Of a stretch of DNA of 64,000 nucleotides, positions 43,838 to 52,894 are shown one piece after another. A program made the translations under genes and the position numbers. Positions within the stretch are counted from its first letter, which is position 1. Each line of letters opens with the position of its first letter. The notes under the pieces were generated by a model. It saw only the letters and a list, made by a program, of their open reading frames with translations, made no database searches and was not told the origin of the DNA. The stretch comes from Rathayibacter sp. VKM Ac-2759 (GTDB lineage Bacteria > Actinomycetota > Actinomycetes > Actinomycetales > Microbacteriaceae), in the NCBI RefSeq assembly GCF_009834225.1, contig NZ_CP047176.1, positions 62,001 through 126,000 of the forward strand, read 5' to 3'.

Positions 43838-44178
43838 CGACCTCCGGCTCGCGGGATCCGGTTCGGCTCGTGGGATCCGACGGTTCTGGCGAGCCGGAGG
43901 TGTTTCTGCGAGCTGGACGCGGCGCGGTGCGATGTTCGGCTCGCGGGATCCGGTTCGGCTCGTGGGATCCGGCGGTTCTGGCGAGCCGGAGGTGTTTCTG
44001 CGAGCCAAGCCGGCGCGGTGCGATGTTCGGCTCGCGGGATCCGGTTCGGCTCGTGGGATCCGGCGGTTCTGGCGAGCCGAACGTGTTTCTGCGAGCCGAA
44101 CGTGTTTCTGCGAGCCGGACGTGTGGGCTCGGTTCGGTCCTGCGAGCCGAACGGGGGCTCGCGAGCCGGGCGTCGGAT
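43838..44178. repeat. Family C repeat cluster: three ~91-bp units plus decayed copies
   Basis: Units begin at 43845, 43936 and 44028 with cggctcgcgggatccggttc and contain ggttctggcgagccggaggt. Shorter cgagccgaacgtgtttctg copies follow to about 44175. Each unit contains inverted ggctcgc/gcgagcc pairs. The cluster fills most of the 460-base gap between two plus-strand genes; no gene was seen in it. Confidence 0.85.
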
Positions 44179-44285
44179 CCGCCGGCGGCGGGCGGCGCCG
44201 CGTCAAGGGCGTGACCCCGGCCGGAGGCTCGACCTAGGCTGCCGACAGCGGCGCCGCCTCCCCGGTGGGCCGCGGAGAGGCGACC

Positions 44286-44483
44286 ATGAGCAGCTTCGGA
44301 TTCGACGCCCCCGAGGACGTCACCGACACGACCCGGCCCGACGGCGACTCCCTGCCCGTCCCGCCGGAGGACCCGGCGCAGATCGACGACGGCGAGTCGG
44401 CCGGCGAGGGCGCGGACGCGCGTCTCGCGGGTGAGGGCGATGACGACCCCGAGGAGATGCCCGCCGTTCCCTCGCCGAGCTGA
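44286..44483 (+). CDS. Small acidic hypothetical protein
   Basis: 65 residues from the ATG before MSSFGFDAPEDVTD. It is strongly acidic (many D and E, one cluster GDDDPEE) with no hydrophobic core, so it is probably disordered. G/C-biased third positions and its place between two promoters support it being real. No family recognised. Confidence 0.55.
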   Translation: MSSFGFDAPEDVTDTTRPDGDSLPVPPEDPAQIDDGESAGEGADARLAGEGDDDPEEMPAVPSPS

Positions 44484-44588
44484 CCGGCGGCCGCGTCCGC
44501 CGACAGGGCGCGGCGGCGCGGAGCCCGGCCGTTCCTCAGGCCGGCGGCGGCTCTCTCAGGTCTTTCCCAGCCCTGGCATACTGACGGC

Positions 44589-45413
44589 ATGACCATGCCG
44601 CCGCCCCCTGCCCCGCCCGCTCCCGAGCCGAACGACGCGCCGCTGCCGGCGTACGGGACGCCTCCGGCTCCGGCGCGGAGCGGGCTCGCGATCACGGCGC
44701 TGATCCTGGGCATCACCTCCGTCGTGATCGCCGTCCTGCCGTTCGTGTTCGGGCTGGCGTTCCCGATCGCGATCGCCGGAGTCGTCGTCGGCATCATCGC
44801 GCTGGTGCGCCGGAAGCCCCCGCGCGCCTTCTCGATCACGGGGCTCGTGCTCAGCGCGGTCGGCTTCGTGATCGCGGTCGTCGTCGTGATCGTCGCCGTC
44901 GTGCAGCTCGCGAGCGCCCTCGACGAGCTCGACGGCACCGGCTTCTCGGAGTCGTCGGAGACCGCGGCGCCGCTGCCGCTCGACGAGGAGACGACCGAGG
45001 AGGAGCCTCCCGCGGCGGACGATCTGACGCTCGGCTTCGGCGAGACCCTCACCTACACCGACGGCGTGAGCCTCTCGGTGACCGCGCCGACGGAGTTCGC
45101 GCCCACCGAGTACGCGTCCGGCGCCGACCAGGCGGTGAACGTGGTCTTCACCTTCACGATCGAGAACGGCTCCGACCAGAACCTCGACCCGTACACCTAC
45201 GCCGCGGTCAGCTCGGGCGGGGTGGAGGCGTCGCGCATCTTCGACATCGACAACGCCGTGGGCGACATCAGCACCGGGCCCTCGACGGTGATCCTGCCCG
45301 GCGGGTCGGTGACGTGGCAGGAGGCGTACTCGCTCACGGACCCGGCGAGCATCGTGCTGCAGCTGAGCCCGAGCTTCGACTACCAGGAAGCGATCTTCAC
45401 GAACACGCAGTAG
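44589..45413 (+). CDS. DUF4190 membrane protein with C-terminal extracytoplasmic domain
   Basis: 274 residues. A Pro-rich N-terminus is followed by two or three helices of the DUF4190 type (LAITALILGITSVVIAVLPF, FSITGLVLSAVGFVIAVVVV). An acidic linker follows, then a beta-rich domain from about 160 to the end (YASGADQAVNVVFTFTIENG, VILPGGSVTWQEAY) of the DUF4352/antigen-like immunoglobulin type. It is probably an envelope protein of unknown role. A strong hairpin follows it. Confidence 0.85.
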   Translation: MTMPPPPAPPAPEPNDAPLPAYGTPPAPARSGLAITALILGITSVVIAVLPFVFGLAFPIAIAGVVVGIIALVRRKPPRAFSITGLVLSAVGFVIAVVVVIVAVVQLASALDELDGTGFSESSETAAPLPLDEETTEEEPPAADDLTLGFGETLTYTDGVSLSVTAPTEFAPTEYASGADQAVNVVFTFTIENGSDQNLDPYTYAAVSSGGVEASRIFDIDNAVGDISTGPSTVILPGGSVTWQEAYSLTDPASIVLQLSPSFDYQEAIFTNTQ

Positions 45414-45427
45414 TCCGCGATCGCGCG

Positions 45428-45463
45428 GGAGGGGCGGTGGCCGGTCGCGACCACCGCCCCTCC
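45428..45463. terminator. Bidirectional hairpin terminator
   Basis: GGAGGGGCGGTGG (45428-45440) is the exact reverse complement of CCACCGCCCCTCC (45451-45463). It lies between the DUF4190 gene and the end of the seven-gene minus-strand operon. Confidence 0.8.
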
Positions 45464-45476
45464 TGCGTTCCGGGGC

Positions 45477-46838
45477 TCAGGCGCGGAAGGCGCCGCGGTA
45501 GCGCGCCGCCGGGTGCCGCGGGTTCACCCGCGCCGATCCGGTCAGGCGCTCGCGCAGGCCGCCCGGCTCGTAGTGCGAGCGCGCCAGTCCGCGCGAGCGC
45601 AGCACCGGCATCACGTGGTCGACGAAGTCCGTGTAGGTGTCGGGCAGCGTCCAGTGCGCGAGGTTGATCCCGTCGACTCCGGCATCGCGCAGCTCGGACA
45701 GCTCGTCGGCGATCTGCTCGGGCGTGCCGACGACCCGCGGGTGCCTGCGGACGGCGAGGCGGCCGAGATCGGCGACGGTCGCGTCGCGATCGGGCAGCAG
45801 CCGGATCATCGACTCGAGCGTGCTGCGATTGCCGTTCGTGGTGATGTCGCGGAGCTTCGTCTCGGGCGGGAAGGGGCGCCCGTCGGCCTGGTCGACGCTC
45901 ATCCCGGCGTGCAGCAGGTGGGCGTCGATGCTCGTGTGCGCGTCGATCTCGGCCTCGCGCTCGCGGGCCTCGCGCTCGGTGCTGCCCACGATCACCGAGA
46001 GCGGGGCGAAGAACAGCACGTCGTCGGCGTCGCGGCCCGCGGCCACCGTCAGCGCGCGGGTCGAGGCGATCAGCTCGCGGGTCTGCTCGGTCGTGGATCC
46101 GCCGACGAACTGCGCCTCGGCGTGACGTGCGGCGAAGGCGCGGCCCGCGGGGGACGAGCCGGCCTGGAAGAGGTACGGCGTCCGCTGCGGCGACGGAGCA
46201 GAGAGGTGCGGGCCCTCGACGCGGTAGTGCTCGCCGACGTGGTCGATCCGGTGGACGGAGCCCGGGTCCGAGAAGGCGCCGGACTTGTCGCGCGTGGAGG
46301 CGTCGTCGTCCCAGGAGCCCTCCCAGAGCTTGTAGACGACGTCGAGGTACTCCTCGGCCTGCTCGTAGCGCGCGTCGTGCTCGGTCAGGCGGCCGAGACC
46401 GAAGTTGCGGGCGGCGTTCTCCTGGTAGCTGGTGACGATGTTCCAGGCGACGCGGCCCTTCGACAGGTGGTCGAGCGTCGACATCCGCCGGGCGAACTCG
46501 AACGGGTGCGCCTGGAGGATCGAGCTGGTCATCGCGAGCCCGAGGTGCTCGGTCGAGCCGATCAGGGCGGCGAGCAGCACCGACGGGTCGTTGTTGGGGA
46601 GCTGGAGCCCCTCGCGCGCATTGACCTCGAGCGAGGAGCCGACCGCGCCGTAGGTGCCGACGACGTCGGCGAAGAAGAGGGCGTCGAACACGCCGCGCTC
46701 GAGGGTCTGCGCGACCTCGACCCAGAACGAGAGGTCCTCGAACGACTCGTGCCGCGCTCGGGCCTGCCGCCACTGACCGTGGTGGATGTGCGAGGGCGTG
46801 TTCATCACGAACGCGTTGAAGCGGAGCGGTCGGGTCAT
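45477..46838 (-). CDS. LLM-class flavin-dependent monooxygenase (NtaA/SnaA/DszA family), second paralogue
   Basis: 453 residues of the bacterial luciferase-like fold. The N-terminal FNAFVMNTPSHIHHGQWRQA, LFFADVVGTYG, RVAWNIVTSYQENAARNFG and YLFQAGSSPAGRAFAARHAE match the NtaA/DszA group, which uses FMNH2 from a partner reductase to oxidise organosulfur or chelating compounds. Its start overlaps the stop of the acyl-CoA-dehydrogenase-like gene (ATGA), and GGAGG lies upstream. It is last in a seven-gene operon and a close paralogue of the protein at 48052. Confidence 0.93.
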   Translation of the reverse strand: MTRPLRFNAFVMNTPSHIHHGQWRQARARHESFEDLSFWVEVAQTLERGVFDALFFADVVGTYGAVGSSLEVNAREGLQLPNNDPSVLLAALIGSTEHLGLAMTSSILQAHPFEFARRMSTLDHLSKGRVAWNIVTSYQENAARNFGLGRLTEHDARYEQAEEYLDVVYKLWEGSWDDDASTRDKSGAFSDPGSVHRIDHVGEHYRVEGPHLSAPSPQRTPYLFQAGSSPAGRAFAARHAEAQFVGGSTTEQTRELIASTRALTVAAGRDADDVLFFAPLSVIVGSTEREAREREAEIDAHTSIDAHLLHAGMSVDQADGRPFPPETKLRDITTNGNRSTLESMIRLLPDRDATVADLGRLAVRRHPRVVGTPEQIADELSELRDAGVDGINLAHWTLPDTYTDFVDHVMPVLRSRGLARSHYEPGGLRERLTGSARVNPRHPAARYRGAFRA

Positions 46839-48055
46839 GCGGGGGCCTCCTGCATCGAGTCTGCGGGCGCCGCGAGCGTCTGCCGGAAGTCGGTCTCTGG
46901 CTCGGTGCCGTTCAGCAGGTACGCGCCGATCGCCGCCTGGCGGAAGACGGCGGGGTTGTGGGAGGCGATGGTGCGGGCATTGCGCCAGTGCCGGTCGAGG
47001 CCCGACTCGGTCAGCACCGCGGAGGCGCCGCCCACCTCGAACAGGCGCGAGGTCACCGCCACGATGTCGGCCACCGCGATCTGCTGCGCCTCGAACTGGC
47101 GGATCTGCACGCGCACGTAGTCGGCCGTCCGCTCGGCCTCGTCCGCGTGCCGGCGCTCGCGCACCGCGGCGTAGTCGCGCGCGACGTCGTGCACGAGGGC
47201 CTCGACCGCGGCGACCCGGCTCGCGAGCTCGCCGACGACGGACTGCACCCGCGGATCCTCGCGCGGCAGGCTCTCGCCCGGGACGCCGAAGGAGCGGGAG
47301 CGCCCGCGCACGAAGCGCAGCGTGTCCTCGAGCGCGGCCCGGCCGATGCCCGCCATCGTCGCCTGCAGCAGCAGGTGCAGCAGGAGCCGGAAGTCGAGCG
47401 TGTACCAGTCGGGCTCGGCCGTGACGCGGTAGACGTTCTCGTCGCCGAGCGGCACGTCGTCGAAGATCGTGGTGCCGCTGGCGGTGAGGCGCTGGCCGAA
47501 GCCGGTCCAGTCGTCGAGCACCTGCACGCCGGGAGCCGCGGTCGGCACGACGGCCCCGTAGCGCTCTCCGGAGGCGTCGAGCGCGCCGGTCCACGTGTAG
47601 TCGGCGTACAGCGTGCCGGTCGTGTAGAACTTGCGGCCCGTGAGCCGCCACTCGCCGTCGACGCGGGCGAGCCGCGCCTCCGTCGTGGTGGAGCCGCCCT
47701 TCTCCGCCTGCGAGTTCGCGAACAGCGCGCCCGCGCCCGCCCGGCGCAGCCACTCCTCGTCGCGCTCGGTGCCGCCGACGAGGAAGCGCTCGACGAGCCC
47801 GAAGTGGCCGCGCAGCGCCTGCGGGAGGTTCGGATCGGCCGCGCCGAGCTCGACCAGGAGCATGAACAGCTCGGGGAGCGTCGCTCCCGCTCCACCGAGC
47901 GCGACCGGCACGCGCAGTGCGGTGAAGCCGGAGGCGACGAGCGCCGCGATCTCGGGGTGCAGCAGCCGCCGCTCCTGCTCGCGCTCGCGCGACTCGACGC
48001 CGACCTCGGCGATCACGGCGCGGAAGCGGGCGAGATCGGACGCGGAGAGGCTCAT
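46835..48055 (-). CDS. Acyl-CoA dehydrogenase-fold monooxygenase (DszC/SfnC-like)
   Basis: 406 residues with the acyl-CoA dehydrogenase fold: an N-terminal helical domain with GFTALRVPVALGGAGA, flavin-site segment FANSQAEKGGS, the beta domain (RLTGRKFYTTGTLYADYTW), and a C-terminal helical bundle. The catalytic Glu typical of dehydrogenases is not evident. With LLM enzymes on both sides it most resembles the FMNH2-dependent group of DszC, SfnC and related sulfur-acquisition enzymes. It overlaps its neighbours on both sides by ATGA. Confidence 0.9.
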   Translation of the reverse strand: MSLSASDLARFRAVIAEVGVESREREQERRLLHPEIAALVASGFTALRVPVALGGAGATLPELFMLLVELGAADPNLPQALRGHFGLVERFLVGGTERDEEWLRRAGAGALFANSQAEKGGSTTTEARLARVDGEWRLTGRKFYTTGTLYADYTWTGALDASGERYGAVVPTAAPGVQVLDDWTGFGQRLTASGTTIFDDVPLGDENVYRVTAEPDWYTLDFRLLLHLLLQATMAGIGRAALEDTLRFVRGRSRSFGVPGESLPREDPRVQSVVGELASRVAAVEALVHDVARDYAAVRERRHADEAERTADYVRVQIRQFEAQQIAVADIVAVTSRLFEVGGASAVLTESGLDRHWRNARTIASHNPAVFRQAAIGAYLLNGTEPETDFRQTLAAPADSMQEAPA

Positions 48056-49461
48056 CGTGCCGCCTCCGCCGCCGAGAACGCCCCGCGGTAGCGGCGGGCG
48101 GGGTGCTCCTCGGGCAGCTGGTCGCGGCCGAAGAGCTTCTGCCGCAGGGTGCCGGGCGTGTACTCGCGCTGGGCGAGCCCGCGCTCCTGCAGCACCGGGA
48201 TCACGTGGTCGACGAACTCCTCGAAGCTGCCCGGGAGGATCCAGTTCATGACGTTGATGCCGTCGATGCCCGCCTCCTGCCACTCGGCGAGGCGGTCGGC
48301 GATCTGCTCGGGCGTGCCGACGATCCGCCCGCGCAGCTTGGCCGCGAGGGTCGCCAGATCGCGGACCCGCGGATCGGGATCGGGCGAGAGCTCGCGCATC
48401 CACTGCAGGTGGCTGACGTTGGTGCCGGTCGAGAGCTCGGAGAGCGGAGTGTCGGGGTCGAGCGCCTCGCCGGTCCTCGGGTCGAAGGCGAGGTTGCTGT
48501 GCAGCAGGAAGCCGTCGCTCGAGAGGTACTCGTCGAGCTCGGCGGCCTTCCTCTGCGCCGCCTCCTCGGTGTCTCCCGTGACGAAGGCGAGGCCGAGGAA
48601 GAAGGCGAGATCGCCCGGATCGCGACCGGTCGCCGAGACCTTCGCGCGGGTCTGCTCGATCAGGGTGCGGGTCCTGTCGAGACCGGAGGTGAGGACGAAC
48701 TGCCCCTCGGCGTGGCGGGCCGCGAAGGCGCTGCCGGCGGGGGAGGAGCCGGCCTGGAAGATCACGGGGGTGCGCTGGGGTGACGGCGGGCTCTGGTGCG
48801 GGCCGGCCACGCGGTAGCGCGGGCCCTCGTGGTCGATGCGGTGGATCCCGGTCGCGTCGGCGAAGACCGCGTCCTGCGGGTGGCCGATCGCCTTGTCGCG
48901 CACCAGCGCGTCGTCGTCCCACGAGCCCTCCCAGAGCTTGTAGACGACCTCGAGGTACTCCTCGGCCCAGCGGTAGCGCTCGTCGTGCTCCTCGAGGCCG
49001 TCGGCGCCGAAGTTGCGGGCGGCGCTCTCCTGCGCGCTGGTCACCACGTTCCAGCCGACGCGGCCGCCCGAGAGGTGGTCGAGCGTCGACACGCGGCGGG
49101 CGAACTCGAACGGGTGCGCCTGCAGCACCGAGGAGGTGAAGACGAGGCCGAGGTGCTCGGTCACGGCGGCCAGGGCGCCGAGGAGCACGGAGGGGTCGTT
49201 GCTCGGGAACTGCAGGCCCTCGCGGGCGTTGACGGTGTAGTCGCCGCGGGCCGGGCCGTAGAGACCGAGGACGTCGGCGAAGAAGATCGCGTCGAAGCGG
49301 CCGCGCTCGAGGGTGCGGGCGAGATCGGTCCAGAGGGCGAGCGACGTGAACTCGTGCTGGCGCGCCTCGGGATGACGCCACAGCCCGTGCTGGATGTGCG
49401 AGGCGGTGTTCATCACGAAGGCCGAGAAGCGCAGCGGCTTCCTCGGTGCGTCGGCGGTCAT
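48052..49461 (-). CDS. LLM-class flavin-dependent monooxygenase (NtaA/SnaA/DszA family), first paralogue
   Basis: 469 residues, same family as the gene at 45477: FSAFVMNTASHIQHGLWRHP, IFFADVLGLYGPARG, RVGWNVVTSAQESAARNFG and VIFQAGSSPAGSAFAARHAE. The two differ across many positions, suggesting different substrates or successive steps. It overlaps the ATPase gene by four bases, tying the enzymes to the importer. Confidence 0.93.
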   Translation of the reverse strand: MTADAPRKPLRFSAFVMNTASHIQHGLWRHPEARQHEFTSLALWTDLARTLERGRFDAIFFADVLGLYGPARGDYTVNAREGLQFPSNDPSVLLGALAAVTEHLGLVFTSSVLQAHPFEFARRVSTLDHLSGGRVGWNVVTSAQESAARNFGADGLEEHDERYRWAEEYLEVVYKLWEGSWDDDALVRDKAIGHPQDAVFADATGIHRIDHEGPRYRVAGPHQSPPSPQRTPVIFQAGSSPAGSAFAARHAEGQFVLTSGLDRTRTLIEQTRAKVSATGRDPGDLAFFLGLAFVTGDTEEAAQRKAAELDEYLSSDGFLLHSNLAFDPRTGEALDPDTPLSELSTGTNVSHLQWMRELSPDPDPRVRDLATLAAKLRGRIVGTPEQIADRLAEWQEAGIDGINVMNWILPGSFEEFVDHVIPVLQERGLAQREYTPGTLRQKLFGRDQLPEEHPARRYRGAFSAAEAAR

Positions 49462-51116
49462 CGCGGCTCCTCTGGATGGTCGGACTGGATCGTGCTCGGG
49501 ATGGTGGGACCGACCTCCGACAGCAGGCGCCGCCCCGGCACGGCTGCGAGCAGCTCGCGCACGTAGTCGGTGCGCGGCGCCGCGAGGACGTCGCGGGAGG
49601 CGCCCTGCTCCACGACGCGGCCGGCGCGCAGCACGACCACCTCGTGGGCGAGCCGGCGGACCGTCGACAGGTCGTGCGAGATGAAGAGGTACGAGACTCC
49701 GTAGTCGCGCTGGATCGTCTCGATCAGCTGCAGCACGCGCTCCTGCGTGATGACGTCGAGGGCGCTGAGCGCCTCGTCGAGCACCACGAGCGAGCTGCGC
49801 GGAGCGAGCGCGCGGGCGATCGCGACGCGCTGCCGCTGGCCGCCCGAGAGCTCGCCGGGCCTCTTGTCGATCGCGCCGTCGGGCAGCGACACCGCCGCGA
49901 GCAGCTCCTCCACGCGCGCGCGGCGCTCGCGGGCGGGTGTCGTCGCCGGCAGCGGCTCGGCGATGATCCGGCCGACGCTCCAGCGCGGATCGAGCGCCGA
50001 GTCGGGGTTCTGGTAGACGAGCTGCACCGTGCGCCAGAGGTCGAGCCGATCGCGCCCCGAGACCGCGGTGACGTCGCGGCCGCCGACGCTGATCGATCCT
50101 GCAGTGGGGTCGAGGAGCCGGAGGATCATCCGCGCCGTCGTCGACTTGCCCGACCCCGACTCGCCGACCAGCGCCAGCGTCCGCCCCTCGCCGAGCGAGA
50201 ACGACACGTCGTCGACCGCCGCGATGGGCTCCGATCCGCGCCGGGCGGCGAACGTCTTCGAGAGCCCCGCCACCTCGAGCACCGGCGCGGTCGGCGCGGA
50301 GGTGGCGGGCGGCGGCGCCGACTGGGTCGCCCGGGCGTGCGCGATCAGCTCGCGGGTGTAGTCGACGGCGGGGGAGTCCACGATCCGCTCGACCGGCGCG
50401 TCCTCGAGGAGCCGCCCGCGCTGCAGCACGAGGGCGCGCGAGGCGTGGTCGGTGGCGAGGGCCAGATCGTGGGTGACGAAGAGCACGCTGGTGCCGTGGT
50501 CGGCGGCGAGGCGGTCGAGCACGCGGAGGATCTGCTTCTGCACCGTGACGTCGAGCGCCGAGGTCGGCTCGTCGGCCACCAGGAGCGACGGGTTCAGGCC
50601 GAACGCGATCGCGATCAGGATGCGCTGCTTCAGCCCGCCCGAGAGCTCGTGCGGGAACTGCGACAGGCGGTCGGCGGCGCGCGACACCTCCGCGATCTCG
50701 AGCAGCTCGATCGAGCGCGCGCGACGCTCCGCCCGGCCGAGGCGCTCGCCGCGGATCGCGAAGATCTCGGCCACCTGGGCGCCGATCGTGAGCACCGGCG
50801 TGAGGCTGGCGCCCGGGTCCTGCGGGATCAGGCCGACCTTGCGACCGCGGATCCGGCTCCAGCGCCGCTCCGACAGCCGCGTGACCTCGGTGCCGTCGAC
50901 CACGATGCGGCCGGAGGCGACGCTCGCGTCGGTCGGCAGCAGACCGGTCGCGGCGTTGGCGATCGTCGACTTGCCCGACCCGGACTCGCCGACCAGCGCG
51001 ACGATCTCGCCGCGGGCGACCGAGAACGAGACGTCGTCGAGCGCGCGCACCGAGCGCCGGCCGAGCCGGTAGTCGAGCGAGAGGCCCTCGAGCGCGAGGG
51101 CGGGAGTGTCAGGCAC
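49458..51116 (-). CDS. Fused peptide/nickel-type ABC ATPase (two cassettes)
   Basis: 552 residues carrying both ATPases of an Opp/Dpp-type importer in one chain. Walker A GESGSGKST occurs in each half (about 40-48 and 310-318); signatures are LSGGLKQR and LSGGQRQR; Walker B LLVADEPTSALD and LVVLDEALSALD. The DppD half is N-terminal and DppF-like half C-terminal. GTG start inside the end of the upstream permease gene (8-base overlap). It powers import of a small molecule or peptide. Confidence 0.94.
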   Translation of the reverse strand: MPDTPALALEGLSLDYRLGRRSVRALDDVSFSVARGEIVALVGESGSGKSTIANAATGLLPTDASVASGRIVVDGTEVTRLSERRWSRIRGRKVGLIPQDPGASLTPVLTIGAQVAEIFAIRGERLGRAERRARSIELLEIAEVSRAADRLSQFPHELSGGLKQRILIAIAFGLNPSLLVADEPTSALDVTVQKQILRVLDRLAADHGTSVLFVTHDLALATDHASRALVLQRGRLLEDAPVERIVDSPAVDYTRELIAHARATQSAPPPATSAPTAPVLEVAGLSKTFAARRGSEPIAAVDDVSFSLGEGRTLALVGESGSGKSTTARMILRLLDPTAGSISVGGRDVTAVSGRDRLDLWRTVQLVYQNPDSALDPRWSVGRIIAEPLPATTPARERRARVEELLAAVSLPDGAIDKRPGELSGGQRQRVAIARALAPRSSLVVLDEALSALDVITQERVLQLIETIQRDYGVSYLFISHDLSTVRRLAHEVVVLRAGRVVEQGASRDVLAAPRTDYVRELLAAVPGRRLLSEVGPTIPSTIQSDHPEEPR

Positions 51117-51945
51117 GGGCGGCCTTTCCGAGCGAGCGGCTGAGCACGCCGAGCGCCACGACGACGACGAGGACGAAGGTGCCCGGCAGCGCCGTCATCC
51201 ACCACGCGTTGGCGAGGTAGTTGCGGCCCTCGGCGATGATGAGCCCCCACTCGGGAGTGGGCGGCGGGGTGCCGAAGCCGAGGAAGCCGAGCGCCGAGAC
51301 GGCGAGCACGGCGGCCCCGAAGTCGACGACGGCCAGGGCCAGCAGCGCACCGGCGATCGCGGGCAGCACGTGGCCGACCAGCTGGCGCAGGTAGCCCGCT
51401 CCGGCCAGCAGGCTCGCCTCGAGGTAGTCGAGCGACCGCACCCGCAGCACCTCGGCACGGGTCACGCGGGCGAAGAGCACGACCGAGCCGATGCCGACTC
51501 CGATGCCCAGCGAGATCGGGCCGGCGCCGTAGGCCGAGACCACGAACAGCGCGATCATGAACGCCGGCAGCGCGATCAGGGCGTCGATCACGCGCATGCT
51601 GATCGACTCCGCCCACGGACCCAGCGTCGAGGAGACGATGCCGACGAGGGTGCCGAGCACGAGGCCGACGACGACGGCGAGGCCGGCGGTGAGCGCCGTC
51701 TGCGATGTGCCGTAGATCATCCGGGCGAGCACGTCGCGGCCGAGGTGATCGGTGCCGAAGAGGTGCGCGGGGCTCGGCGGGAGGAACACCTGCGCGGAGT
51801 CGCCGGTCAGCGGGTCGGAGGAGGTGAACAGCCCCGGCGCGATCAGCCAGAGCAGGACGACGAGGATCAGGACGGCGGAGAGGGCCGTCGCGACACCCGG
51901 CACGGGCAGGGTGCGGCGGGGCGTCCGCGTGAGCTCAAGCGCCAA
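51109..51945 (-). CDS. ABC importer permease, DppC type
   Basis: 278 residues with six helices: LFTSSDPLTGDSAQVFLPPS and HLFGTDHLGRDVLARMIYG are the hallmark N-terminal segments. The EAA loop region is RSLDYLEASLLAGAGYLRQL then HVLPAIAG. TTG start overlapping the DppB-type gene by 11 bases; a GTG shortly downstream is an alternative start. It pairs with the DppB protein to form the channel. Confidence 0.92.
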   Translation of the reverse strand: MALELTRTPRRTLPVPGVATALSAVLILVVLLWLIAPGLFTSSDPLTGDSAQVFLPPSPAHLFGTDHLGRDVLARMIYGTSQTALTAGLAVVVGLVLGTLVGIVSSTLGPWAESISMRVIDALIALPAFMIALFVVSAYGAGPISLGIGVGIGSVVLFARVTRAEVLRVRSLDYLEASLLAGAGYLRQLVGHVLPAIAGALLALAVVDFGAAVLAVSALGFLGFGTPPPTPEWGLIIAEGRNYLANAWWMTALPGTFVLVVVVALGVLSRSLGKAARA

Positions 51946-52894
51946 GGCGCACCAGGCCTTTCTGTCCGCGCGTGCGCAGGATGCGCGGGTCGAGGATCGG
52001 CGCGATCAGATCGAGGACGAGGGTGGTCGCGACCACGACGAGGGTCGTCAGCAGCACCAGCCCCTGCACGAGCGGCACGTCCTGCGCGATCACGGCCTTC
52101 AGCAGCACGGAGCCGAGGCCCGGACGGGCGAAGACGGTCTCCGTGATCACGGAGCCGGCCAGCAGGATCCCGAGGGTCGTCCCGATCACCGCCGTGGTCG
52201 CACCGAGCGACGACCGCAGCACGTGGCGCCAGAAGACGCGCAGCGGGCGGGCGCCCTTGGCCCGCGCGGTCTTGACGAACGCGAGCTCCGACGCCTGCTC
52301 GACTCCGCTCAGCAGCACCTGGGCGATCGGGGCCGACACCGGGATCGCGAGGACCAGCGCTGGGATGAGGAGCGAGAGCAGCGACCCGTCGGGGAACAGC
52401 GACAGGATGCGCAGCTGGAACGAGAAGACCTGCAGCACCACTATCCCGAGCCAGAACACGGGGACCGAGCTGAACAGCGACGGGACGGCGACGACGAGCG
52501 CCTTCAGGCGCGGGGCGTCGATCAGGAACGCGGCGGCACTCACGCCGACCGCGATCACGACGCTGAGCAGCAGCCCCGTCGACGCCAGCGCGATCGTGCT
52601 GCCGACGACGTCGCCGATGCGGGTGAGCACCGGCTGGCCCGACGAGAGGGAGAAGCCGAACTCGCCGCGCAGCAGGTTGAGCAGCTGCAGCGCGTACTGC
52701 TCGTACCAGGGCCTGTCGTAGCCGTAGAGCGCGCTGACCTGGTCGATCAGGGCGGGGTCGGCTCCGGAGTCGCTGGCGAGGAAGATCGTCACGGGGTCGG
52801 ACGGGAGCAGCTGCACGACGACGAAGACGATCGTGTAGGTGAGCCAGAGGACGAGGAGCGCCTGCCCCGCCCGCCCCGCGAGATACCGGAGCAT
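51935..52894 (-). CDS. ABC importer permease, DppB type
   Basis: 319 residues, MLRYLAGRAGQALLVLWLTY start, six helices, with the DppB-type FLASDSGADPALIDQVSALYG periplasmic loop and EAA-loop FVKTARAKGARPLRVFWRHV. The ATG overlaps the stop of the binding-protein gene by one base (TAATG). It forms the translocation pathway with the DppC-type subunit. Confidence 0.94.
   Translation of the reverse strand: MLRYLAGRAGQALLVLWLTYTIVFVVVQLLPSDPVTIFLASDSGADPALIDQVSALYGYDRPWYEQYALQLLNLLRGEFGFSLSSGQPVLTRIGDVVGSTIALASTGLLLSVVIAVGVSAAAFLIDAPRLKALVVAVPSLFSSVPVFWLGIVVLQVFSFQLRILSLFPDGSLLSLLIPALVLAIPVSAPIAQVLLSGVEQASELAFVKTARAKGARPLRVFWRHVLRSSLGATTAVIGTTLGILLAGSVITETVFARPGLGSVLLKAVIAQDVPLVQGLVLLTTLVVVATTLVLDLIAPILDPRILRTRGQKGLVRLGA

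Noticed and set aside
43838..44178. Possible CRISPR array
   Set aside because: Units are about 91 bases, nearly identical throughout, with no unique spacers and no cas genes.
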